From Eumeta japonica (Eukaryota > Arthropoda > Insecta > Lepidoptera > Psychidae), in the NCBI GenBank assembly GCA_005406025.1, contig BGZK01000009.1, positions 992,001 to 1,056,000 of the forward strand: 64,000 bases of DNA, read 5' to 3'. The notes beneath the pieces are model-generated. The model saw nothing but the letters and a program-made list of their open reading frames with translations, was not told where the DNA came from and did no database searches. The position numbers and the translations under genes were made by a program. Shown here piece after piece: positions 46,301 to 58,000 of this stretch; positions within the stretch are counted from its first letter, which is position 1; each line of letters opens with the position of its first letter.

Positions 46301-46875
46301 CTTACAAACTGACTCATATTCTTTTTAAACAAGTTGTTCGTTGTATTTGTAGTTGGTAGTTCTCATTTTATAAATTGCAAATAAATGTCATTTTTTAGGT
46401 CATACACTACATCTGACAAATATATATGTGAATGTATAATTTTCCACTCTGTCGATGGCCAATATGAAAAATTGGGGATTAAGTACAAAAAAGGTTGACC
46501 TTAAAAATAACCTTGAAGATCTAGTCCAAGGTCAAATTGAAGGTCACCATTGGACTTCTTGTTGAAAGTTACTTTAGAAATGACTGACCTTTTTTAAAAC
46601 TACTTTACCTGAGAAAATATGTAAAAAATATTTAAATATATTCGATATGTTAACCATTTTCTTTTTTTTTTCTGCAGACCGATGATAAAGGAGTCTTTTC
46701 AACATCATTATCTCAAGAATATCAGTTATGTGCTGAAACTTTTCATTTGACAAATACTCAAGTTGCTCAGTTATCACTGACGGCTAGTAATCATATTTTT
46801 TCTGAAGAGGTTAAAGAAATTTTGAAGCATAAAATATTTCATTTTATAAAAGAATATAAATTACAAATTGAATAA
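43363..46875 (+). CDS. ADAL: Adenosine deaminase-like protein (N6-methyl-AMP deaminase, ADAL/MAPDA)
   Basis: This cytosolic zinc hydrolase removes the N6-methylamine from N6-methyl-AMP, clearing modified nucleotides from RNA turnover (known from the plant and human enzymes). Seven exons: 43363-43401, 43519-43667, 43781-43969, 44075-44291, 44394-44550, 44672-44772, 46678-46875. All have GT/AG borders, and 1050 bp give 349 aa (human ADAL 355). Catalytic blocks are complete: 'VELHAHLNGSL' (zinc-binding His pair), 'VELRSTPR', 'LGLELSGDP', 'ITLHCGEV' (zinc His and catalytic Glu), 'ERIGHG', 'CLTSNVNTK' and 'ICTDDKGVF' (catalytic Asp pair). The start ATG gives 'MALDNFYHNLPKVELHAHLN', as in relatives. 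Intron 6 (1.9 kb) contains a 1 kb inverted-repeat element. The enzyme should be functional. Confidence 0.97.
45629..46622. mobile_element. Inverted-repeat (TIR) element in ADAL intron 6
   Basis: The left arm (about 45629-45752: 'ATGTTTTCTGAGGTAAACTA', 'AAAAAGGTCAAGATCATTTC', 'GTAACTTTCAACGAGAAATC', 'ATGGTGACCTTCAACTTGAC') is the reverse complement of the right arm (about 46485-46622: 'AAATTGAAGGTCACCATTGG', 'TTGTTGAAAGTTACTTTAGA', 'AAATGACTGACCTTTTTTAA', 'TACTTTACCTGAGAAAATAT') with scattered differences. Between them are about 730 bp of AT-rich DNA without a recognised protein. It is a non-autonomous DNA transposon about 1 kb long; boundaries are good to about 10 bp. It ends about 50 bp before the exon 7 acceptor. 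Confidence 0.75.
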
Positions 46876-48455
46876 TATTTTTGTCTTTTTTTTAACAAAT
46901 TACTTAAAAAGAAATGGTTAAAAATTCTGCCAAACCATATTTTTGAAGCCTAGATATCACAAATCTGATAAATCTTGAGGCCATTTTACATAATTTTGAA
47001 CTTAGAAAGTACACAGGTTACCTATGTACCTATCTATTTTATCAAATTACGTTCCTAAATCAGTTTTGACATTCTCATGTGTGACCTTGGTTTTAAGTTG
47101 AAATTGAACTCGTTACATAGATATACAAGCATTCCCTTTTTCCCATTGTGTTAACTAAATCTTTGATCTCATAATAGGCACATAATATCCTGAATGGCTG
47201 ATATAAAAACATGCCTGCTATATTTAGGTTTATCTTTCTTTGCCTTATAATGTAAGTTTATAAAAAAAAACAAAAGCTGTGTGACCCACGTAAATGGATT
47301 AGTAACTCCTAAAATTTGCATGACCATTGTGTCATTCGTAGGTATAGAATGTTTCGAAGTTTATTTCAACTACAATATCGTTTTACTTAAGGGACTGGTT
47401 TTAATAATGCGAGTCAATTGCTATTACAATTGCTATATAGACAATTAAGTAATGGACGTATTAACTTGTTGAAACTACAAAAAGAGTTGGGCTGTGTATC
47501 TATCTTGAAAACGAACCGCATTGGAAAGAAAATTCATCACAACAAAATTTAAAAATTAATGAAGAGAACAACTTTATAGGTATTTAAGTATGTATAAAGT
47601 ATGGTATAGGATATTATCCTTGATGATTTTCAGGCTCGTTTCATTGGTAAGGTTAAGAGCCTCTTCCACCATCTCTTTTTAAACTAAAATTTGTGTTTCG
47701 TGTCTTCCTTTCATTAGTTGTTTGGGATAAAATCCATTAAAGGGAAAAAATGGAACGCATGTTTTCAAAAAGATCATTGTTAAATGTCACTTAAAAAAAG
47801 ATGTTCAATGAGGCTTTAAAGCACAATATTTGGTAGATTAGGGACATTTACACTACAAGTGAATAGCAAAAAAACCGGTCCGCTCAAGAATCTATTAAGT
47901 ATTTGGGATATGCAATTGGTATTTTATGAAATAGAACCTGTTAATAACAAACTTCAAAACCTGTTAATAACAACTACAAAAATTATTAAATAATGATAAT
48001 AATCGACATTATGTTTAACTAAACAATGTCTGTGGCGGATTCAGGATTTTGGTTTGGGAGGGGCTTGAATCCAATGACGGTAGGTTTTTACCAAGATAAA
48101 GTACTTTACAATATACAGATATTTTGAGGAACTTGAGCCCTTAGCCCATAACCTTTGAATACTGTACAGTATAATGCCCTACATAATTTTTCATGTTATG
48201 TTAAATGCATAAACGTTTGTCACTGGTTAATAACAATGTAAAATATTAACATATTGCCAAAACCATATGAAAATAAGATTGTCATTTATGTGTTGAATCT
48301 TTTCAGCTTAGCCACGTGCAACTTTGGTATCCTTTATTAGTCGTACTGAAAAAAATATGGCAGTCGAAACCACGACCGAATGCATATATAGAGTTGGGGA
48401 AAAAGGTTTTCGAATTTTATATACAAATTCAAGATAATTTTTCAACATATTTTAT
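46876..48455. other. Intergenic region after ADAL
   Basis: AT-rich, with a MITE-like hairpin element at 47656-47817. Otherwise no gene, RNA or repeat was recognised with confidence. Confidence 0.45.
47656..47817. mobile_element. Short MITE-like hairpin element, copy 1
   Basis: It begins 'GAGCCTCTTCCACCATCTC' and ends 'GATGTTCAATGAGGCTTTA', which is roughly its reverse complement. Inside, 'TTAAACTAAAATT' and 'TTAAATGTCACTTAAAAA' keep a loose hairpin. A related copy lies at 59976-60157. About 160 bp, non-coding. Confidence 0.6.
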
Positions 48456-48459
48456 TTAA

Positions 48460-49082
48460 GTAAATTTATTATATATATTCTAGCTGTTCCGGCAGACGCC
48501 AACCTGCCCGGAAAAGCTTTAAGCGATATGCCAACAGCAACGCCACCTACCGGGTCCAATTGTGTTCTTATATAATTCAGGGACCCTTTGGAATATACAT
48601 AGAAAATTTTATCCCAATCGGCCCAGCCGTTTGACATACCGACAACGGCACCATCTATCAGGTCCAATTGTGAATCTAAACCATCCTCGAATCCACTTGA
48701 ACACACACAAAAAAATTCATTCAAATCGGTTCAGCCGTTTAGGAGGAGTTCACTGTCAACACACTGTACAGAAGAATTATATATATACTAGCTTTTGCCC
48801 GCAGCTCCGCCCGCGTGGACTACGATATTTAGACCGTTTTAGAAGCGTTCGTGGCGTTTATTCATAATTTTCCCACACGATCATTTTAAATGACCTCTCT
48901 ATTATTTAGAGATTAAACTGTATAGGTATCTGGTTCTACACAACCAAATCAGATGATACATAGCTTAGATGTTAAGTGGGATCCCAAACTACGAAACTGT
49001 GAATTTTTTATCAAAATCCGTTTAGCCGTTTTTGTGTGATGCGGTAACATGTACATACTAATTTACATAACAATCAGTTAAA
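48460..49082 (+). repeat. Compound dispersed repeats (lepidopteran type)
   Basis: Two related elements follow one another. At 48480-48775 'CGCCACCTACCGGGTCCAAT' and 'CACCATCTATCAGGTCCAAT' are an internal duplication (period about 110 bp), ending 'CGGTTCAGCCGTTTAGGAGG'. At 48787 a new element opens with 'ACTAGCTTTTGCCCGCAGCT', also seen at 8990, and ends near 'CCGTTTAGCCGTTTTTGTGT' at 49018-49040. Open frames on both strands are by-products of the repeat. It is non-coding. Confidence 0.65.
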
Positions 49083-49705
49083 CGATACGGAAGTCGGTAC
49101 ATTGCAGCGCCACCTGGCGATGAGTTACGTCAATGGGGATAGCATAAAAATTTTCTCCGTAAAAAAATATATATACGATAATATATGTAATGATTTTCAT
49201 GATAATCGGTTGAAGGAAGGAAAAGTCGATACAGCGGAGCTCCGCCTGGTGGCGAGCTACGTCAATGGGGATAGCATAATCATTTTCTCCGTAAAAAAAT
49301 ATATATACATAATGATTTTCATGATAATCGGTTGAAGGAAGGAAAAGTCGATACAGCGAAGCTCCGCCTGGTGGCGAGTTACGTCAATGGGGATAGCATA
49401 ATCATTTTCTCCGTAAAAAAATATATATACATAATGATTTTCATGATAATCGGTTGAAGGAAGGAAAAGTCGATACAGCGGAGCTCCGCCTGGTGGCGAG
49501 TTACGTCAATGGGAATAGCATAATAATTTTCTCCGTAAAAAAATATATATACATAAAGATTTTCATGATAATCGATTGAAGGAAGGAAAAGTCGATACAG
49601 CAGAGCTCTGCTTGGTGGCGAGCTACGTCAATGGGGATAGCATAAAAACCTTCTCCGTGAAAAAATACATATACATACCAATTTTCATGATGATCGGTCA
49701 AATAG
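49083..49705 (+). repeat. Minisatellite: five copies of a 122 bp unit
   Basis: Copies are anchored by the block 'GTCGATACAGCGGAGCTCC' at about 49095 (diverged first copy), 49227, 49349, 49471 and 49593. The spacing is 132, 122, 122 and 122 bp. Each unit contains 'GAGTTACGTCAATGGGGATA', 'CATAATCATTTTCTCCGTAA', an 'AAATATATATACATAATGAT' run and 'TTCATGATAATCGGTTGAAG'. The three middle copies are nearly identical. The outer copies are more diverged, as expected from unequal exchange. The unit is related to the tail of a dispersed repeat (compare 16320-16500). Both strands hold chance open frames across the array. Confidence 0.9.
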
Positions 49706-49829
49706 TTTCTGAGTCTATCGACTTCATAATATACACATCCTTCTTTATATATGTATATAGATATGCCATTTTGTTCAACAACTTGTTGCTATTTTGTAGG
49801 CAGTTGCTTTTGTAGGTTGCTATAGAAAT

Positions 49830-50610
49830 TTTGGGATTTCTGGTCAAAAAACTGCGCCAAGTAGGTTTGACAGTTCTTTTGATGTTAACCTAAGGCTACC
49901 TAAGAATTCTGAAGAGAACAAAAGAGGTGAAAATCTGAAAGTTCAAGGCCAGAGCTATATAGTGGATGCATTAACACTTCCTAACCAAACTCAATATTTA
50001 CTGAGTGGCTAAAGATATGTGTGGTTTGGCGTTGTCATGATGAAAAACCCCATTCTGTTAATTAATTCCGGCTGTTTTTTCTTTACTTCTTGCTTGAGTC
50101 TCGTCAGCTGTTGGCAATAGAAATCGGAATTCATGGTTTTGTTCGGCGGCAAAAGCTCAATGAATAATGCCCTTTCCATTCTACCACACATATAGCATCG
50201 ACTTATAGCGAGTTAATCCGAGTTTCACTATAGTCTGTGGAGCGTGTTTGTCTTTTGACCAGAATCTTTTCCGCACGTTCTTGTCGTAGGTAATCCATTT
50301 TTCATCATCAGTGATCAGTCTGTTCAAAAACGGTTCGGTTTCATTGCGTTTCAATAGAAAATCGCAATCAGGTCACGATTCATTAGATTTCTTTCAGTCG
50401 CCTCGGGTGGGACGCAAGTATGGAGGTTTTTCGTTTATTCAGGTTTTTTCAAATGGGTCAAAACTGTTTTAAGCTTTGCCAAAACTTACAAAATAATTCA
50501 ACTTTGTCATAAGAACTAATCTTACTCTACTTTTTTCGAAATGGCATAGACTATATCTGTAACAAGTCGACAAGAACGAGACTCATCTCCACGACGACAC
50601 TCCATATCTA
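49830..50610 (-). pseudogene. Degenerate mariner transposase
   Basis: On the - strand, from high to low coordinates: 'LLKRNETEPFLNRLITDDEK' (about 50300-50370; TDDEKW is the first catalytic Asp), 'WITYDKNVRKRFWSKDKHAP', a stretch 'IELLPPNKTMNSDFYCQQLT' (about 50100-50160), 'QEVKKKQPELINRMGF', then a frameshift so that the second catalytic block HHDNAKPHTS is read in two frames near 50000-50040, and 'WEVLMHPLY..GLE' for the DLAPSDY region near 49930. It differs in sequence from the mariner at 1795-2465. Frameshifts make it dead. Terminal repeats were not located. Confidence 0.85.
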
Positions 50611-50876
50611 AGTCCATAAACGTCACAAACTTTTTTTGTGGCTTGTGTCGCATTTTTCTCTTTTTTGTACCTAATAAAATTTTCGAAATTTTGGTGGAAA
50701 GAAAAGCAATAAAAGAAATAGTGGGTCATAACTGTTATTTTCAAAATATCTATTTAATGGTATCAAAACTAGGCAGATACAAACAGCACAACCAAAGAGT
50801 TTTACTGCAACATTTTACTTGCAAAGCACGAAGAAACTTATTCCCCTACCTAAGATATTATATTCATATATACTGT

Positions 50877-51000
50877 ATGGAATCGATCATTCATCTTTCC
50901 GCAAATATTCATAAACTTCTTTTTTAAAATAGCTTTGTCATAGAAGCCACATTCATTGAAATAACCGTTTCTGAGAAAAATAGTTTAGATCATACTAAAA
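50877..51000 (+). repeat. Half copy of the 21770-22088 inverted-repeat element
   Basis: 'ATGGAATCGATCATTCATCT' then 'TTCCGCAAATATTCATAAAC' repeats the left end at 21770. The following 'CATTGAAATAACCGTTTCTG' matches the internal sequence there. No right arm is visible, so the copy is truncated or strongly diverged. Confidence 0.7.
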
Positions 51001-52055
51001 ATCCACGAACTAACAACCTTAGCAACAACTGACGATCTTGCATGATGCTGCGGCACCTACCTATACCTTGATAAGCGCGAAGCGCGATTTTCAATCATCG
51101 ACATCGCACAGTAAGCACTCGAAACCGACTAGATTATATGAAAGAATTAAGGAATGTTGGTCAAGAGAATGAAAATTATATATAACTCTGTTTTCTCTTC
51201 TGGGAAATAGGCGTGAGTTTATATTATATTATTATTATGAAAAAATATTGTTCATTCATTCATCTCTTCCCGTGCATTAAAAATAAATTTACCTTAATTG
51301 TTAATAAATAATATACAGATACCTTAAATAACCAAATTTAAACCAAAAATTTACGCTTTTAGTCGAAATTTTGTTTTAAATCCTTTGCTAAGTTCATTAT
51401 TAAACCCTTCCATTTGAAACGGAAAACAAATATAAGTATCTATCCCACATGAGTATCATTAAAATTGAAGATCTTTTTTTAATAACACAATTAACTAATC
51501 TAGACAGAAACAACAAGCTTACATATTACTATTCTTTTTGTCTTTTTTTCCATAAAACGAGTCCCCTCATTAAGCTTTTATTAACTTCTTATTTAAAATT
51601 GAGAATTTCCGTTTTTTTTTTTGCTTCAAATATCTTGTTTGCATCTAAATACTCAAAACTTTGAGAAAATGTATGTACTATATGCTATGATGTATTATGT
51701 ACGAGAGCTGTAATTATGACATATGAATATGCTTGTCTTATTCTGTGGCTTTATGGTTCTGGTCAAGGTCTTAGGAAATATGCAAGGTCTGCTATCTCAG
51801 TAGCTACTACATATTTTTTATATTGAAATATTATTGTTTTATGCTTAATACATTGACGAAACATTAAACTATACGTTTACTTTAAGGTGGAGATAATTAA
51901 TAGCATATTGATAGTGTTTTATTGAACCTTACGAAAAATAAATCTAAACTGCATTGTGTTCATCTATAAACAAAGATTTTAGCCCTAGAAAGATTTAATA
52001 AATATTAACGTTGAATAATCAATATTGTTGGATTCCGGTTTTGTTCCTATTTAAA
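51001..52055. other. Intergenic region upstream of FAM50
   Basis: AT-rich with no gene recognised. The region just before 52056 should hold the FAM50 promoter and leader. 'GATAAGCGCGAAGCGCGATT' near 51070 contains a short palindrome (CGCGAAGCGCG), noted only. Confidence 0.45.
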
Positions 52056-55000
52056 ATGGCTCATTACAAAGGAGCAGCATCTGAGGCTGGAAGAGCCATG
52101 CATCTAATGAAAAAGAGGGAGAAAGCTCAACAAGAAATAGAAATGCGCAAGAAAAAGATTGAAGAAGATTTAAAAATTGACAATATCGAAAATAAGTTTG
52201 CCACTCATTATGATGCAGTGGAACAACAATTAAAGAGTTCAACAATTGGCTTAGTAACTCTCGATGAGATGAAAGCAAAACAAGAACATATTGTTAGAGA
52301 AAGAGAAAAAAAGCTTGCACAGAAAAAAGCGGAAAAGGAAAAGGAAAGACAGAAAGAGATAGAAGCTAAACAAGCCCAGAAAAATAAACAAAAGCAACAG
52401 GTAGATTGTTTTCCTATTGCTATTACATTTACAGTGAATAAATTGTAATGTATTATGTTAAATTAAGTAATAACCTGTATAACTTAGATTTTATCTATTT
52501 ATAGTTTTTGTATATGAGGTTAATAATAATATGAAGATCAAACACTACTATTAAACATTAGTATCCTTATACAGTAAGGGGGTTTAATTAATTACAAGAG
52601 GCATTTGCATGGGAGAGCTCGAGTCGAATCTCATCCAATCTTATGTAGGGAAAGGGGGATTTCGCCTAATACTGCATAATTTTTTTCCACAAAAACAGTG
52701 CAAAATTGTGAAAAAACTAGGTTAAGTTAAATAAAACTTGTTGTTTCACTAAAATGTGGCTAAATTGTATCCAGTAATATTTATCTAGCTACTGAGTTTC
52801 AATTAAATTGAATCAGCAAGGCTGAAATAGCAGATGATCTTACTGAAAATTACATGACATGTTGGTTCCAGTAGTCCCTCATTAATGAAAATTAAGCAAA
52901 TAAAGTTTTTTTTTTTTTAAATAAATCTAATGTAATCAAACACAGATTGACATACTTACACTAACAATACATATTTTAAAAAATCTTTGTGGAGATTAAG
53001 GGTAGGGTGAGGGCTCAAGACAATTCTCATGAAATCTCATCGAGGGGGAGGGGAAAGTCAGAAAATCTTCAGAATAGCCTCACATAATTAATGAATGCCT
53101 CCATAGCATGCACTGGAGTATTTTATCAATTAACGAGCTTTTTTTTTCTTCAACCGGGGTATTTGTAAACAATATGTAAAAATGTGATTTTCAGCTTTTA
53201 CTTATATTACTTATGTATCCTGTATGGACATAATTAATTCTATTATCTATATCAAGTAATCTTGCTATCATTGATACCAATCCAATTTATTGATTTTCAA
53301 TTTAAGTTGCAATTTCAGTTAGTTTCAGTTCGGTCTTCTCTATTCTAATCCTGTATTTTTCTTCATTCCTACTGTGTTATCGCTCTCTATTACGATTTGA
53401 TTCCGATTGCAATATCTAATGCAGTTTCTCATTAATTATTGCACAAAAACATATTAGTGGGAGATATACAATATCATGTGTATAATCCAGAGAATATTCT
53501 ATTTGTATGCTAAATTTCATCTAAATCCATCCAGCTGTTTAAGAGTGATTAAGTTACAAAAAACCAAATATTGACACAAAATATCATATTTGTCATGTTT
53601 TAATAATAGGATATAATACTGAAAAAGATGCAGCATAAAAGCCCTATAGTTTATTTTTATTACTATTGTTGTTTTTTAGTGTTTGCTTTTATTATTTTAT
53701 CATTTTGTTTTCCATTATTATTAATCATATAGTTTTAATTGGATTGTTGACACTCACTCTAATTCACCCTCTCGCACCATATCTTACACTTCTGCCTCCC
53801 TCTCAATACTCATCGCCTACTAAAACACTGCTTCTTCTCTAAACAAAGCAAACAATAGGCATGGCCGACAAAATAAAATAAAATTGATGACTTTCGAATG
53901 TCCTAGTCATAAGGATTCATACAGATTAATATAAAAAGAAATCAATGAATTCAATCAGTTTTCTAAATTTCATCAAAATTGGTTGTCATTGTCAAGTTAT
54001 ATGTAAACATAACAAACAAACAGAAAGTTATAAACAGTGACCCATATATGAAAAAATGATGTGCTCTATTAGTACACTTCAGTTCATTAAAATCAGTTTA
54101 TTTATTGTTGAACTATGAAAGAAATATACAAATGAACAGACAGACAAAAAGTAAGCTATGCCCTTCCCCAAGATTTAAATTATCTCCATACCAAATTTCA
54201 TATAAATTCGTTCAGTGTTTTAAGTGTAAAGAGGCAACAGATAATCAGATAGACAGAGTTGCTTTTGTATTTATAATATTAGCAGGGATCATTTTATAAA
54301 ACACATTATAAAAAGTCGGTGGTTTACTTATTTAATAGTTTGTTCATATTCTTATGTAAATTAAGTATGTATGGATCTTGTAAATTGACTTTGAAATGAA
54401 TATTCATTGTTACTATTACATGATTTTCTCAAAATTCTAAATTTAGGGTGAATCCAGAAAAGAAAAAATACAGAAATTTGATCTACAACATTAGCATTTG
54501 TCAATATTTATAAATTCATCAGTGTACAACAAAAAAGCAGACGACAATATTAACTGTGGAAATCATAGAAAAGTTATTTAGAGTTACTACATATAAAAAA
54601 TGGGTGAATTTGAAAAAAATGTGTAAGGTAAAAGTGTTTATTTTTATCCTGGGCCACCTTGGACCATGCAAAAGCATTCGAAAATGCTGATTATATGTTT
54701 CTTAGAAAACTAAAAATATGTGAATGAAAACATTACAGTGAAATTTCGAAAACTCTAGGCTCATTCCTTATGTGCACTTACGAGATAGAAATAACAGCTT
54801 CCCACTTAAATTTAGCAAAAAGTATTTTTTCCGGTTGTATTGAGTGTTTATAAAATTGTATATGTGAGCTTATACAGGCTGAAAGGATACCATGTGGGCA
54901 AATATTTTGCAGTGTTGCCAAATGATAGCTTAAAAAATAAAAAAAATATAAATGTATTTATGCTTTAGTGTATCATTTTCTTTTGTTGTTAAAATATAGA

Positions 55001-58000
55001 ATACCTTGTATTCTACTAAGCATTTTAATTTTTAGATTCAAGCATTATCGTTTAATTTAAATGAAGAAGAAGAAGATGAAGAAGAAGAAACTGTAAAATC
55101 TGAGAAAAGTTGGAGAGACATAGAGGAACCGGTATGTTTTTGTTGAATATGTGATTAATATTATTTTCATTCGACTTTCATATCATCTACAACAAGAGAA
55201 AAATGTGTAAGGTTCAATCAATATCCAAATTGCCAAACAAAAAAAAATATTTACAATTATGATTCAAAATGACAGGAAAATCCAACCAAAAAAAAACTGT
55301 TTTGGTTTTGTTTTAAATTAGTCTTTTAATATAATTATTTAGGTGTTCAAGAAAATCCGAAAAAACCCCGATGTAGACACATCATTTCTCCCAGATCGTG
55401 AGCGGGAAGAAGCTGATCTCAAATTAAGGGAAGAGTTACGCTTAGAATGGGCAATGACCCAAGCTAGTCTCAAAGATGAACCTATAACTGTCACATTTAG
55501 TTATTGGGATGGTTCAGGACATAGAAGAAATGTTACACTGAAGAAAGGTTAGTACATTTTAATATTAATTTTTATGGATGGAAAAGTGACATAGGCTATG
55601 TATTATGGACTATGCATGATGCCTGTGGATGATAATTATAATTAAATCTGTAATTGCAAAATCAATCCGAGTAATATTTGGTTTGTGAATTCTACACGGT
55701 TATACAGACCACCAATCGATAACAGGATCAGAATCAAGAGAGCGACCAGGATTGGGATCAAGGACAGGTCTGTGAGTGAAATTGAAAGAAAAGAGGAGAT
55801 TAGAATAGAAAGTGGAGTTGGACTAAAATAAGAGTAGGTTAAGAACAAGTCCAGAATCAGAAAAATAATTGAAAGAGAGATTGCTTGATGTAAAAGGTGA
55901 AGAAATTCATTCTATGCTTCTGCAGGTAGTCGTGGCCGAAATATACATTTCTATAAACACATATCAACAAAATCCATTTATATGAAGACAATTTTAAGGA
56001 TACATTCATTGTCTGTTTCAATAAGTATCTTAATTGTAACTATAATGAAATTCACAATTTATCTAATTTTTAAGTTTAAGTTATGTTCTGTTTTAATAGC
56101 CAATTTCTTTTTTTTCTTATTGAGTTCTCTTTATTTTTGGAATTGTTTCTTTTATAATAATTAATCACGAGGTTTATCATACCATACAAATATATTATTT
56201 TGTTGGAATACCAGCCAAAAAGTCTAGATTTTAAGTATTTTTACCTGATTTATGCACATAAAGTAATGTTTTTATATGGTACTAACGGGTACGGCCGTTG
56301 GTGTTCCGCCCTTTCTTGTGGGTGGCTTGTGCATATAGTTAATGTCTGTCACAAGTGAAGTTAATTTCAATCGCAGTCTCGTTTTCAACTCCAATCCCAG
56401 TTACACTTTTGATTCTGATCCTATCCCCACACTCATTTTCAACCCAGTTCCATTCTCAATCCCACTCCCAGTTCCATTTCCATCTGGATTCTTTTCTTGG
56501 TCGTGCTTTTATTTTCAATACAACTGCCAGTTACAGTTCTAATTTGAATGAAACCGAGGACAAATGTAAATCTCAAAGTGAGCTATATTATACAGAGAAA
56601 TATTGTAGCTTTTTATGAATTAAAAAATATTATTAAAATCGTCTTAAGAATACAAATGGATGAAACAAGGGGTAAATGTTGACAGCTTATTTTATTCACG
56701 AGTAGTATAGCTATCTTTTATTGAAAGAATTTTTAGATTCGGTTCAGTAGCTCCATTTCGCAGTACAAATATGTGGATGAAACCGAGGACAAATGTTTTT
56801 TTTTTCAAAACCTGCCTGGGCATCTGTACATGCATCACCAAAATTTCACCATAATCGGATCAATGGCTTAGGTAGAGAGCAAACATACAAACATCAATTT
56901 TTATGTATTTAAATTCCTTCATCTTTCATATTTGATCTATATCAATCTCAATTCCGACCTTGCTTTTCATTTCAAACAAAAATAATTACATATATCCATC
57001 ATTTGAATTGCGGTTTATGGTCATGAGTTCATACAAAAAATCCATTAGAAAAAGCACTTTCAATTTTTTTTTAATTTCCAATTTTCGCAACTCTTCTAAC
57101 TTTATTATAATTAGGGACATTTTAAAAAAGTAAATTAACTAAATTGGTCCAGCTCTTCTTAAGTGATGCACTTACCTACGAATAGGTTTTTATATTTATT
57201 TACATAAATGATGTATTAACAACACCATATGGAAATATTACTTACTCATGTTATCTTTTATTGTTCACTTTAATTCTGAAAGATATTAAGTGTCTTAGTA
57301 TGGGGCAAAAAATTCTAATTTGGTTCTATTTTTCTTTGGCTTCTGAATTCTTGAACTTGTTTTTATTAAAAGATTTAAGTTTATCTCCACCTATTCTAGT
57401 TTCTTAAATTTTGTAAGAAAATTTGTTTGTTTTAAGTAACTAATTTGAATATTTTAAAATGTAAACATATAATTTGATTTTTCAATATTTCAACCAATTA
57501 CATATTTAGTAATATACGTAATACACATGTTCATGTAATATGATAAAATTAGTAATGTTAATAGCGGCAGGACTATGGTGACAGACATTGTTCTCATAAA
57601 TTTATAATATTGTCATTTGCCTTTAAAACATTATTTAATTCGTTTAAAAAATGAGGGTTCATTTTCTTAATGCTGGATATTAGACTATTATTAACATTTT
57701 ACAGCAATAAGTATAAAATACAATTTAAGCAAATAAAATGTTGAGGTACATTGAAAACCTTAGTTTTTGTATATATATTGTTATTACTGAGATCTAAGGT
57801 GCTCATTGTTAATCATAATAATAAAGTATCTATATTTGAAAAGTATTTTCAAATATAGATACTTTGTTCATAATGGCTTGCTTTATCGATTTGTTGATTA
57901 GAAAATGTTTTTAATTTCATACTAGATGTTGCTGAGCTGCATAATTATTGAAAAGTAAAAACTGAGATCTTACTATGGTTACCATATATTAAACATTTTT

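Noticed and set aside
49102..49815. Open frames on both strands across the 122 bp array (repeated VASYVNGDSI.. peptide)
   Set aside because: The array only keeps these frames open for short stretches because 122 is not a multiple of 3. The sequence is a tandem repeat of non-coding origin.
56342..56618. Pro/Ser-rich open frames in FAM50 intron 3
   Set aside because: They arise from a degenerate pyrimidine-rich repeat and lie inside an intron whose splice sites are fully explained.
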